Of a stretch of 64,000 nucleotides of DNA, positions 49,031 through 57,143 are shown piece after piece (the stretch's first letter is position 1; every line of letters starts with the position of its first letter). Origin of the DNA: an uncultured Bacteroidota bacterium (GTDB lineage: Bacteria; Bacteroidota; Bacteroidia; Flavobacteriales; Flavobacteriaceae); NCBI GenBank assembly GCA_902577515.1, contig CACGZJ010000006.1, forward strand, positions 1-64,000, read 5' to 3'. Under the pieces are notes generated by a model that was not told the DNA's origin, searched no databases, and saw nothing but the letters and a program-made list of their open reading frames with translations. A program made the position numbers and the translations under genes.

Positions 49031-49722
49031 TGAAAAACATCTTACTTATAGGTGGCTCATCTGGAATTGGTTATGAGCTATCAAAGAAATTAGAGAATGA
49101 TCATAACGTCTTTGTATCAACTCGAAATCCAGATAAGTTTTCTGGATCAAATATAACTTCAAAAAAATTGGACTTGGATGAGGATTACAATGCAGATTGG
49201 CTTCCTGAAAACCTTGATGGGTTCATCTATTTACCAGGCACAATTAATTTAAGACCATTTAAAGGTCTTAAACCATCAACTTTTATTGATGATTTTAACA
49301 TTAACATATTAGGTTGTGTAAAAATTCTTCAAGCTGTTTTACCTAGGCTTCAATCCTCAGAAAGTGCTAGTGTAGTTTTCTTTAGTTCAGTTGCAGTTAA
49401 GTTGGGAATGCCATTTCATAGTTCGGTTTCTGCATCAAAAGGTGCAATTGAGGGATTAACAAGATCACTAGCTGCTGAATTTGCGCCAAAAATTAGGGTA
49501 AACGCTATTGCTCCTTCTATTCTTAATACTCCAATGTCTGAAAAATTTCTTAACTCAGAAACTAAGATCGAAAATGCTCGAAATAGACACCCTTTAAAAG
49601 AGATTGGTTCAGCAAAAGATATTGCTGAAATAGTAAAGTTTTTACTTTTTGATGAAAGCAAGTGGATGACTGGACAGATAATACCCTTTGATGGTGGTAT
49701 GAGTTCTGTTAAGACTAATTAA
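49030..49722 (+). CDS. SDR-family protein lacking the catalytic Tyr
   Basis: 230 aa Rossmann protein with the nucleotide-binding motif LIGGSSGIGYELSKKL, NINILGCVKIL, FFSSVAVKLG, and a C-terminal WMTGQIIPFDGGM. In the active-site helix the expected Y-x-x-x-K reads VSASKG, so Tyr is replaced by Val while Lys is kept. It may be a low-activity or non-catalytic binding protein, or the acid may come from elsewhere. It is embedded in the photolyase operon, with 1 bp overlaps on both sides. Confidence 0.87.
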   Translation: MKNILLIGGSSGIGYELSKKLENDHNVFVSTRNPDKFSGSNITSKKLDLDEDYNADWLPENLDGFIYLPGTINLRPFKGLKPSTFIDDFNINILGCVKILQAVLPRLQSSESASVVFFSSVAVKLGMPFHSSVSASKGAIEGLTRSLAAEFAPKIRVNAIAPSILNTPMSEKFLNSETKIENARNRHPLKEIGSAKDIAEIVKFLLFDESKWMTGQIIPFDGGMSSVKTN

Positions 49723-49868
49723 TGAGAGGTGTAAAGAAATCTAATCTACCCAAAAAAATATGCTCAACATGCGGATTGGAGTTTGTTTGGCGGAAAAAAT
49801 GGAAAAACAGTTGGACTGAAGTTAAATATTGTAGTAAGAGATGTCGAGCAAAAAAAGTACAGGTATAG
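49722..49868 (+). CDS. DUF2256 zinc-ribbon-like small protein
   Basis: 48 aa, too short for the ORF track. It reads MRGVKKSNLPKKICSTCGLE and continues to KYCSKRCRAKKVQV. Two cysteine pairs, CSTC and CSKRC, fit a treble-clef or zinc-ribbon fold, and the W-rich middle (FVWRKKWKNSW) is the DUF2256 signature. The family is usually encoded next to cryptochrome/photolyase genes, as here. It starts on the SDR stop and overlaps the cryptochrome start by 28 bp, strong evidence of a real, coupled gene. Confidence 0.9.
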   Translation: MRGVKKSNLPKKICSTCGLEFVWRKKWKNSWTEVKYCSKRCRAKKVQV

Positions 49869-51133
49869 TTTGGTTTAGAAATAATCTAAGAGTTGAAGAT
49901 AATTCAGCGCTTTATAATGCTGTCAATAAATCGGATAGAGTTATAGGATATGTAAATATAGATCCAAATAATTTTATATATACACAGTATGGATTCAAAA
50001 AAACAGAGAAGTATAGAGCTAAGTTTTTACTTGAGTCTATTTCAGACCTTAAACAAAACTTGAATAACTTAAATATCTCTCTCATTGTAGATTATAAAGA
50101 GATTAAAGATTCATTTAAATCATTCATTTTAAAGTATGATGTTGATTCAATTTATATGCAAAGAGAGTGGACAAGGGATGAACTAATTGAGGAAGAGTCT
50201 ATTCCACAAAATATAAATACATTAAAATATTACGATCAGTTTTTATATTCTCCAGATGACGTTAAAAATATTTATGAAAATATTCCTAGAGGTTTTTCAA
50301 ATTTTAGAAAAAAATGTGAAAAATATCTAAAGGTTAATACTCCAATATCAGTTCCTAGGCCAATGAATGAGGATAATTTATTGGAAGTTGATTATGATAT
50401 TCCAAATCTTAATGATTTAGGTTTTGAAGAGTTTGAAGTTCATGAAAATTCAGTTTTCAAATTTAAAGGAGGTGAAACTGCTGGTAAGTCTAGAGTTGAT
50501 GATTATTTTTTTATTACAAAAAGTGTATCGAAATATAAGTATACCCGTAATGGCCTAATTGGAAAGAACTATAGTTCAAAATTTTCGTCCTGGCTTGCAA
50601 ATGGTTCATTATCAGCTAAATACATATATAATAAGCTTATTAAGTATGAAAACGATGTAGAAAAAAATGAGTCTACATATTGGTTATTTTTTGAACTTCT
50701 ATGGAGAGATTTCTTTAAGTATGTATCAATGCAACATCGAAATAAGTTTTTTAGTAAAGATGGAATATATGGTCATGAAAAGGAATGGTCACTTGAAAAT
50801 TCAAAGATTAAAAGCTGGATAAATGGAGATACCAATGAATCATTCGTAAATGCAAATATGAGAGAACTTTCATCTACTGGATTCATGTCAAACAGAGGCA
50901 GACAAAATGTAGCAAACTATCTAACAAAAGAGTTGAAAGTTGACTGGAGAATCGGTGCAGAATATTTTGAAGCACTACTAATTGATTATGATGTTCATAG
51001 CAATTATGGCAATTGGCTATATAATGCAGGTATTGGAAATGACTCAATGCCATTTAGAAAGTTTAATCCTACACTTCAGTCTGAAAGGTATGATCCCAAT
51101 AAAGATTATGAAAATACATGGTTAAATGAATAA
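49841..51133 (+). CDS. DASH-type cryptochrome/photolyase
   Basis: 430 aa flavoprotein. The N-terminal antenna-binding domain begins GIVWFRNNLRVEDNSALYNA. The FAD domain has GGETAGKSRVDDYFF, LFFELLWRDFFKYVS and GFMSNRGRQNVANYLTKEL, with the DASH hallmark DYDVHSNYGNWLYNAGIGND. DASH proteins repair cyclobutane dimers, preferentially in single-stranded DNA, and may sense blue light. It overlaps DUF2256 by 28 bp and the next photolyase by 8 bp. Confidence 0.92.
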   Translation: MSSKKSTGIVWFRNNLRVEDNSALYNAVNKSDRVIGYVNIDPNNFIYTQYGFKKTEKYRAKFLLESISDLKQNLNNLNISLIVDYKEIKDSFKSFILKYDVDSIYMQREWTRDELIEEESIPQNINTLKYYDQFLYSPDDVKNIYENIPRGFSNFRKKCEKYLKVNTPISVPRPMNEDNLLEVDYDIPNLNDLGFEEFEVHENSVFKFKGGETAGKSRVDDYFFITKSVSKYKYTRNGLIGKNYSSKFSSWLANGSLSAKYIYNKLIKYENDVEKNESTYWLFFELLWRDFFKYVSMQHRNKFFSKDGIYGHEKEWSLENSKIKSWINGDTNESFVNANMRELSSTGFMSNRGRQNVANYLTKELKVDWRIGAEYFEALLIDYDVHSNYGNWLYNAGIGNDSMPFRKFNPTLQSERYDPNKDYENTWLNE

Positions 51134-52613
51134 TAAATGTTGTATAATTTTTCCTAATCAATTATTCAGAGAGAGTATATTCATTGACTCTGATTACAAA
51201 ATTTTTCTTATAGAAGAGGATCTTTTCTTCAATCAATACAATTTTCACAAACAAAAAATATCATTTCATAGATCATCCATGAAGTTTTATGAAGAGTATC
51301 TTCTAAATAAAGGATTAGATGTTAATTATATAAATTCTTTTGAAAAGGAGTCTAGTATAATCGAATTAATTAAAAATATCTATAATCAAGGATACCAAAA
51401 AGTCGAAATTTATGACCCTGTTGATTATCTTCTAGACAAAAGAATAAAAAGAGTTTCTAAAGAACTAAATATTGATCTGTTAGTTCATGAATCAAAACTA
51501 TTTATTAATTCTTCCAAAGAATTAAAATATTTTTTCAAAGATTCTAAGCAAAAGTTTTTTCAAACTTCATTCTACAAATCAGAAAGAAAAAAAAGAAAAA
51601 TACTTATAAATTCCAAAGGATTACCAGAAGGCGGAGAATGGACATACGATATACAAAACAGAAAAAAGTTTCCCAAAGACAAAGTTCCCCCGGTAATTAA
51701 TAATCCAAAAAAAAATAGCTATGTAATTGAATCTGAAAAATATGTTGAAAAAAATTTCCATAACAATTTTGGATCACTTGGCTTATTTAACTATCCCACT
51801 ACATATGATGAAGCTCATCAATGGTTAAATGAATTCTTAAATGATAGATTTTTAGAGTTTGGGGATTATGAAGATGCAATTGTCAAAGATGAACTTACTT
51901 TAAATCATAGTGTTTTAAGCCCTTTACTAAATGTAGGTTTAATAAATATTAAAGACTTATTAGATATCACAATAGAATTCTCGATAAAAAATGATATTCC
52001 AATCAACTCAACAGAAGGATTTATAAGACAAATTATTGGATGGAGGGAGTTTATTAGAGGTATATATCAAGTTAAGGGTAGTTTTGAAAGAACAAATAAT
52101 TTTTGGGGATTTAAAAGTAAAATTCCTAAATCATTCTATGATGGAACAACAGGGATAGAACCTTTAGACTTTTCAATAAAGAAGGTAAGTGAAACTGGCT
52201 ATCTTCATCATATAGAAAGACTAATGATTGTTGGAAATTTCATGTTATTATGTGAGTTTAATCCAGATGAAGTATATAGATGGTTCATGGAGGTATCTAT
52301 AGATTCATTTGATTGGGTAATGGTTCCAAATGTATATGGAATGAGTCAATTTGCAGATGGAGGATTAATGTCTACAAAACCCTACATCAGTAGCAGTAAT
52401 TATATATCTAAAATGAGTGATTATAAAGAAGGTAACTGGAATGATATATGGGATGGTCTATTTTGGAGATTTATGGACAAACAGAGAAGCTTTTTTATTA
52501 AAAATCCTAGATTAAGAATGTTGGTAAATACTTTTGACAAAATGGATATTAATAAAAAGGAGAAGCATCTATTAATTGCTGAGAATTTTTTAAATAAAAT
52601 ACATAATGAATAA
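51126..52613 (+). CDS. FeS-BCP/(6-4) photolyase-family protein without cluster cysteines
   Basis: 495 aa protein of the 'deoxyribodipyrimidine photolyase-related' (prokaryotic (6-4), PhrB-like) group. Family motifs: ILINSKGLPEGGEWTYD, TEGFIRQIIGWREFIRGIY, GYLHHIERLMIVGNF, and PNVYGMSQFADGGLMSTKPY. In PhrB a 4Fe-4S cluster is held by four Cys, three of them just after this last motif. Here that segment is shortened to SKMSDYKEGNWNDIWDGLFW and has no Cys; only C5, C6 and about C376 exist in the whole protein. Cluster loss is therefore predicted, while flavin-binding parts look intact. Confidence 0.9.
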   Translation: MNNKCCIIFPNQLFRESIFIDSDYKIFLIEEDLFFNQYNFHKQKISFHRSSMKFYEEYLLNKGLDVNYINSFEKESSIIELIKNIYNQGYQKVEIYDPVDYLLDKRIKRVSKELNIDLLVHESKLFINSSKELKYFFKDSKQKFFQTSFYKSERKKRKILINSKGLPEGGEWTYDIQNRKKFPKDKVPPVINNPKKNSYVIESEKYVEKNFHNNFGSLGLFNYPTTYDEAHQWLNEFLNDRFLEFGDYEDAIVKDELTLNHSVLSPLLNVGLINIKDLLDITIEFSIKNDIPINSTEGFIRQIIGWREFIRGIYQVKGSFERTNNFWGFKSKIPKSFYDGTTGIEPLDFSIKKVSETGYLHHIERLMIVGNFMLLCEFNPDEVYRWFMEVSIDSFDWVMVPNVYGMSQFADGGLMSTKPYISSSNYISKMSDYKEGNWNDIWDGLFWRFMDKQRSFFIKNPRLRMLVNTFDKMDINKKEKHLLIAENFLNKIHNE

Positions 52614-52881
52614 ATTTAGTTTAATAGAAATAGATAGAATTATAGAAATGGCATGGGAAGATAGGACACCATTTGAAGCTATTTTTAATCAATTCAATAT
52701 AAACGAAAAGGAATTGATAAGTATTATGCGACATAATTTGAAAAGAAAAAGCTTTAAGCTTTGGAGAGAGAGAGTCTCAGGAAGAAAAACTAAACATTCT
52801 GTTTTAAGAGAGAATAGTGTTGACAGATTTAAATGTAATTTACAGAGAGGTATATCGAATAATAAAATATCTAAAAGATAG
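52606..52881 (+). CDS. DUF2805/TIGR03643 family protein
   Basis: 91 aa basic helical protein: LIEIDRIIEMAWEDRTPFEAI, then MRHNLKRKSFKLWRERVSGRKTKH (cited in part). The helix-turn-helix-like N-terminal half and the positive C-terminus suggest DNA binding, but function is unknown. The family is typically encoded beside photolyases. It overlaps the photolyase by 8 bp and ends 1 bp from the opposing murA stop, closing the operon. Confidence 0.87.
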   Translation: MNKFSLIEIDRIIEMAWEDRTPFEAIFNQFNINEKELISIMRHNLKRKSFKLWRERVSGRKTKHSVLRENSVDRFKCNLQRGISNNKISKR

Positions 52882-52882
52882 A

Positions 52883-54193
52883 TTAGATTCTTTCAATTTC
52901 AGCTCCTAATTTTTTTAGTCTCTTCACGATATTTTCATATCCTCTATCTATTTGGTCAACATTTTGAATTATACTTTCTCCTTTTGCCGATAAAGCAGCA
53001 ATTAAAAGTGCTATACCTGCTCTAATATCAGGAGATGTCATAGTAGTAGATTTTAAAGAAGATTTAAAATCATGTCCAATGACAGAAGCTCTATGAGGAT
53101 CACACAAAATTATCTTAGCTCCCATATCAATTAATTTATCTACAAAAAATAATCTACTTTCAAACATTTTTTGATGTATCAAGACACTCCCTTTAGCTTG
53201 AGTTGCTACCACAAGGATTACCGAAATTAAATCAGGGCTAAAACCAGGCCATGGGGCATCTGATATAGTAAGTATTGAACCATCAATGTAATTCGTAATT
53301 GAATATCCGTTTTTATGCTCAGGTATAAGCATATCATCTCCATCTCTCTGAATTGTAATACCAAGTTTTCTGAAAACATCTGGAATTTGACCTAAATTAT
53401 CCCATGACACATCCTTAATTCTGAGTTTACTTCTTGTCATTGCTGCTAAGCCAATCCAGCTTCCTATTTCAATCATGTCAGGCAGAATCTTATGAGATGT
53501 TCCATTTAATTTCTCAACCCCTTTGATCCTTAATAAATTAGAACCTATACCACTAATTTCTGCACCCATATTATTTAACATTGAACATAGTTGCTGAATA
53601 TAAGGTTCACATGCAGCATTGTAAATAGATGTATTTCCCTCAGCTAGGACAGAGGCCATAATGATATTTGCTGTTCCTGTAACAGATGCTTCATCTAGAA
53701 GTATGTCTGCACCAATAAGTTTTCCTTCAGATTCTATTGAATATGTTTTATCTTCTGACAAGTAATTAAGCTCTGCACCTAGTTTTTCAAGATTGTCAAA
53801 ATGAGTATCTAATCTTCTCCTACCAATTTTATCTCCACCAGGTCTAGGTATTGATGCAGAACCAAATCTAGATAGCAAAGGACCTACCAACATTATCGAA
53901 CCTCTCAAAGATTTTGCATCATTAGCAAAGCTTGAATCATTTAAATAGTTTAGGTCAATGTTCTTAGCGTTAAAACTAAATTTACCTTTATCAATTTCTG
54001 AAATACTTACACCGAAATTTTTAAGAATATCTATTAGTTTATTTACATCAATAATATTTGGTATGTTAGAGATTACAACATCACTCTCAGTTAAAAGTGC
54101 AGCACAAATTACTTGAAGAGCCTCATTTTTAGCACCTTGTGGAGTTATCTCACCTGATAATTTTTTTCCCCCATTAACTCTTAGGCTTGACAT
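52883..54193 (-). CDS. murA: UDP-N-acetylglucosamine 1-carboxyvinyltransferase
   Basis: First committed step of peptidoglycan synthesis: transfers enolpyruvate from PEP to UDP-GlcNAc. 436 aa two-domain EPSP-synthase-like fold with ITPQGAKNEALQVI near the N-terminus. The fosfomycin-binding loop, normally with Cys115, reads RPGGDKIGRRRLDTHF, so Asp replaces Cys; Asp-type enzymes are catalytically active and fosfomycin-insensitive. The start shares bases with the DUF4290 stop (TAATG). Confidence 0.95.
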   Translation of the reverse strand: MSSLRVNGGKKLSGEITPQGAKNEALQVICAALLTESDVVISNIPNIIDVNKLIDILKNFGVSISEIDKGKFSFNAKNIDLNYLNDSSFANDAKSLRGSIMLVGPLLSRFGSASIPRPGGDKIGRRRLDTHFDNLEKLGAELNYLSEDKTYSIESEGKLIGADILLDEASVTGTANIIMASVLAEGNTSIYNAACEPYIQQLCSMLNNMGAEISGIGSNLLRIKGVEKLNGTSHKILPDMIEIGSWIGLAAMTRSKLRIKDVSWDNLGQIPDVFRKLGITIQRDGDDMLIPEHKNGYSITNYIDGSILTISDAPWPGFSPDLISVILVVATQAKGSVLIHQKMFESRLFFVDKLIDMGAKIILCDPHRASVIGHDFKSSLKSTTMTSPDIRAGIALLIAALSAKGESIIQNVDQIDRGYENIVKRLKKLGAEIERI

Positions 54194-54825
54194 TAGAATC
54201 TTCTTTTATTCTTTTTTCTATTTTTACCAGACTTAAAATTATTTGTTTTTATCTTATTCTTTAAAAACTCACTTGAATCAGTTAATGGCAAATTTGATTC
54301 TATGACTTTAAGCTTTCCATTTGACAGATCATCTAAGTGATCAATAATTACTTTATCCTCAACTGAGTCTTTATTCCAGTTAAGGAAACATTTTTTCATA
54401 TGATTAGCTATATTTAAAATGAGTTTAGTTTTCATATCACCCTCCTCCCATTCAATTGCGATATCAATCATCTTTTTAATGTTATTACCATAGAATCGAT
54501 ATTTGGGGTGGCTTTGAGGGTAATTTAGTTTATTAGGCTTACTATCTTTATATAAATCCTCAGAGGGTTTTTCAAATGGACTATCAACATCAAGCTGGAA
54601 ATCTGACATAATAAATAGTTGAGCCCATAGTTTATGCTGAAAATCTGGAACATCTCTTAAATGAGGATTTAGATTACCCATAACTCCAATTATAGCCTTC
54701 GCCATTTTATTTTTTTCTACTTTATCTTTAACTGAAACTGCTTGGTCAACCATTTGATGTACATGTCTTCCATATTCAGGAATTATAAGCTTTTTTCGTT
54801 CAGTATTATATTCTAATGAATTCAT
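54193..54825 (-). CDS. DUF4290 family protein
   Basis: 210 aa Bacteroidota-specific protein starting MNSLEYNTERKKLIIPEYGR, with YGRHVHQMVD and HLRDVPDFQHKLWAQLFIMS as conserved stretches and a very Lys/Arg-rich C-terminal tail (FKSGKNRKKNKRRF). Function unknown; the tail could bind nucleic acid or membrane. ATG 54825 is used; the track start is a TTG three codons upstream. It is directly upstream of murA with 1 bp overlap, as in many Flavobacteriia. Confidence 0.88.
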   Translation of the reverse strand: MNSLEYNTERKKLIIPEYGRHVHQMVDQAVSVKDKVEKNKMAKAIIGVMGNLNPHLRDVPDFQHKLWAQLFIMSDFQLDVDSPFEKPSEDLYKDSKPNKLNYPQSHPKYRFYGNNIKKMIDIAIEWEEGDMKTKLILNIANHMKKCFLNWNKDSVEDKVIIDHLDDLSNGKLKVIESNLPLTDSSEFLKNKIKTNNFKSGKNRKKNKRRF

Positions 54826-54855
54826 ATTTCGCAATTTAATAAATTAATTACCAAA

Positions 54856-55149
54856 TTAAAGGCTTATTATATTATCTATATGCTCTATACCTTTATATAT
54901 ATTAATTACATCAGTAGGTGAATTTGCATAAAATTCAAATGTCAAACTTAAAAACTTCTTTTTTGATGAGGATTTTAAAAATTTTTTCCCTTCGTAATTG
55001 TTAAGATATTTTTTTAACTGAGTGTATTCTTTACTTTTATCTTTAACAATAAACTTAAATATATAAATACCAGGCCAATCCTGAGATTCTTTTAGCTGAT
55101 CATTAAATCTTAAATAAAAATCTTCAGATTTAGTACTTTTATTTGACAA
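54856..55149 (-). CDS. DUF493 family protein
   Basis: 97 aa small alpha/beta (ferredoxin-like) protein: WPGIYIFKFIVKDKSKEY, KKFLSLTFEFYANSPTDVINIYKGI (partly cited). E. coli YbeD is a member; function unknown. Start is TTG at 55149, because no ATG lies between it and an upstream in-frame stop. It is divergent from the P-loop gene and 30 bp upstream of DUF4290. Confidence 0.83.
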   Translation of the reverse strand: MSNKSTKSEDFYLRFNDQLKESQDWPGIYIFKFIVKDKSKEYTQLKKYLNNYEGKKFLKSSSKKKFLSLTFEFYANSPTDVINIYKGIEHIDNIISL

Positions 55150-55173
55150 GGCAATTAATTTTGTATTCTAATA

Positions 55174-55181
55174 CAAATATA
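55174..55181 (-). promoter_or_regulatory. Candidate promoter of the DUF493-DUF4290-murA unit
   Basis: The minus strand reads TATATTTG 24 bp before the TTG start, with TTG about 23 bp further upstream, at the long end of the TTG-N-TAnnTTTG spacing. Confidence 0.4.
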
Positions 55182-55199
55182 ATCAATCATTTGTCTGAG

Positions 55200-55742
55200 A
55201 TGTTCAAGCAAAAAAATAATAAAAGGATTGTACTAGCTGGAGGACCAAGTACAGGAAAAACATCAGTCTTAAATGAGCTTAAAAATTTAGGTTTTATGTG
55301 CTTTGATGAGGCAGCTAGAGATATTCTTTCGCAACATAGCTCTAAGGGGTCAAGCTTTAAATTAGATCCAATAAAAATTAGTAATGAAATTCTAATAAAA
55401 AGAGATTATGATTTTAATAGAGCACTGAATGTTAAATGTAAAAATGATATTGTTTTTTTTGATAGAGGTGTACATGAAATAACGGCATATTTAAGATCCA
55501 TCAGTAAGTCAACAAGTTATTGGGAAGAATTGCCAAAAATTTATAAATATGACATGGTCTTCATTTTTCCATCTTGGAAAGATATTTATATTAAAGACAA
55601 CAATAGGATTGAGGATTATGAGGATGCCGTGAAAATTTCTCCTTTTATATATCAAATTTATGATGAGTCATCAATATTGAGAGTTGAAGTTCCAAAAGCT
55701 AGTATTAATAAGAGAATAGATTTTATTTTAAAAAACATTTAA
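55200..55742 (+). CDS. P-loop ATP-binding protein (AAA_28/NadR kinase-like)
   Basis: 180 aa from ATG 55200 (MFKQKNNKRIVLAGGPSTGKTS). The track starts at TTG 55143, which overlaps the divergent DUF493 gene and is unlikely. Walker A is AGGPSTGKTS, with CFDEAARDIL and DIVFFDRGVHEITAYL (Walker B-like DRG). This pattern is shared with NadR-type nicotinamide riboside kinases and AAA_28 proteins; the substrate is unknown. Its stop shares an A with the fmt start. Confidence 0.83.
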   Translation: MFKQKNNKRIVLAGGPSTGKTSVLNELKNLGFMCFDEAARDILSQHSSKGSSFKLDPIKISNEILIKRDYDFNRALNVKCKNDIVFFDRGVHEITAYLRSISKSTSYWEELPKIYKYDMVFIFPSWKDIYIKDNNRIEDYEDAVKISPFIYQIYDESSILRVEVPKASINKRIDFILKNI

Positions 55743-56692
55743 TGAAAAAAATAAAAATAATATTTTTTGGTACTCCAGATTTTGCAGTAAAATCTCTAAA
55801 AGTAATAAATGACAATTTTGAAGTTTTATGTGTTGTTACATCACCTGACAAAAAATCAGGGAGAGGGCTAAAGATTCATGAAAGTGAAGTAAAAAAGTTC
55901 TCCTCTCAAAATAATATAACAATAAAACAACCTAATGATCTTAGAAATAATCATTTTATAGATGAAATTTCATCTTTAAATGCTGATATGTTTATTGTAG
56001 TTGCTTTCAGAAAATTACCAAAAGAAGTGTTTTCAATTCCACCACAAGGAACAATAAACTTACACGCATCACTTCTTCCCGACTACCGAGGGGCAGCACC
56101 TATCAATTGGGCTCTTATAAATAATGAAAAAATCACAGGTGTTACTACTTTTTTTATAGATGAAAGAGTTGATTATGGTGATATTATTTTAAAAGAAGAG
56201 GTAGTTATCAATGATGATGATGATTTTGGAAGTTTATACAATAAACTATCAAATATTGGTTCAAAAATTTTATTAAAAACAATTGAAGTAGTTGCTAGTG
56301 GCAAGGCTATGATTTATAAACAGGTTGAAAACAAAAATTTAAATCTTGCTCCAAAATTAGATCAAGGTAATACAAGAATAAACTGGAAAGATTCTACCGA
56401 TAAAATTGTTGGTCTGATTAGAGGGTTATCGCCAATACCCGGATCATGGACAATATTAGAAAATGGAGATAAGAAGATTAGACTTAAAATTTTTAAAGCA
56501 AGTATAATTAACAAAACTAATTACAATGATTCAGTCATTGGAAAAGTATCAGTAATTAATAACGAAATACATATTAATACTAAAGATGGGACTTTGAATT
56601 GTATAAAAATTCAGTTAGAAAATAAAAAGGATATGTCTATAAAAGATCTTCTTAATGGCTTTAAATTCCATGAAAATTGCCGTGTTTACTAA
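55742..56692 (+). CDS. fmt: Methionyl-tRNA formyltransferase
   Basis: Formylates Met-tRNA(fMet) for initiation, using 10-formyl-THF. 316 aa: the N-terminal KIIFFGTPDFAVKSL, the catalytic region LHASLLPDYRGAAPINWALI, and a C-terminal OB-like domain (RGLSPIPGSWT). It shares one base with the upstream P-loop gene. The tRNA-Met at 58.18 kb is the elongator-like form. Confidence 0.95.
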   Translation: MKKIKIIFFGTPDFAVKSLKVINDNFEVLCVVTSPDKKSGRGLKIHESEVKKFSSQNNITIKQPNDLRNNHFIDEISSLNADMFIVVAFRKLPKEVFSIPPQGTINLHASLLPDYRGAAPINWALINNEKITGVTTFFIDERVDYGDIILKEEVVINDDDDFGSLYNKLSNIGSKILLKTIEVVASGKAMIYKQVENKNLNLAPKLDQGNTRINWKDSTDKIVGLIRGLSPIPGSWTILENGDKKIRLKIFKASIINKTNYNDSVIGKVSVINNEIHINTKDGTLNCIKIQLENKKDMSIKDLLNGFKFHENCRVY

Positions 56693-56762
56693 TAAAAACA
56701 CTTATATTATCAACAAAACCAGCATATTTATTAACAAAATCTGACTTTTAAGCCTATAATTA

Positions 56763-56792
56763 TTGGGACTTACGTTTTATCATATATCTTTA
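56763..56792 (+). promoter_or_regulatory. Candidate promoter of the HU gene
   Basis: TTG (56763-56765), 19 bp, TATCTTTA (56785-56792), one base off TAnnTTTG and with ideal spacing. The ATG follows after 22 bp. The 122 bp region before HU holds no other feature. Confidence 0.5.
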
Positions 56793-56814
56793 ATTAAACA
56801 TTAAAATAAGTGAT

Positions 56815-57087
56815 ATGAACAAATCAGAATTAATTGATGCTATGGCAGCTCACGCTGGTATATCTAAAGCATCAGCAAAAAAAGCTCTAGAATCCTTTCT
56901 AGGGAGTGTAAGTTCTACTTTACAAGGTGGTGGAAGAGTTTCATTAGTCGGATTCGGATCTTGGTCAGTTTCTCAAAGAGCTGCTAGAGATGGACGAAAT
57001 CCTCAAACTGGTGCTACTATTAAAATCCCTGCTAAGAAAGTTGTTAAATTTAAAGCTGGTGCTGAACTATCTAGCTCAGTAAACTAA
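56815..57087 (+). CDS. HU-family DNA-binding protein
   Basis: 90 aa histone-like protein: MNKSELIDAMAAHAGISKAS at the start, VGFGSWSVSQRAARDGRNPQTG as the DNA-binding arm (cited in part), ending in KIPAKKVVKFKAGAEL. It bends and compacts DNA as a dimer. It has its own promoter and a strong terminator 25 bp downstream, as expected for an abundant protein. Confidence 0.95.
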   Translation: MNKSELIDAMAAHAGISKASAKKALESFLGSVSSTLQGGGRVSLVGFGSWSVSQRAARDGRNPQTGATIKIPAKKVVKFKAGAELSSSVN

Positions 57088-57112
57088 GTTTTAAATTCAT
57101 TTAATAAATGTT

Positions 57113-57143
57113 AAAAGAGCTTCTATGAAGCTCTTTTTTTTTT
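57113..57143 (+). terminator. Intrinsic terminator after the HU gene
   Basis: AAAAGAGCTTC, loop TAT, GAAGCTCTTTT with a run of ten T. A perfect 11 bp stem. The T run ends directly at the yqgE ATG. Confidence 0.92.
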
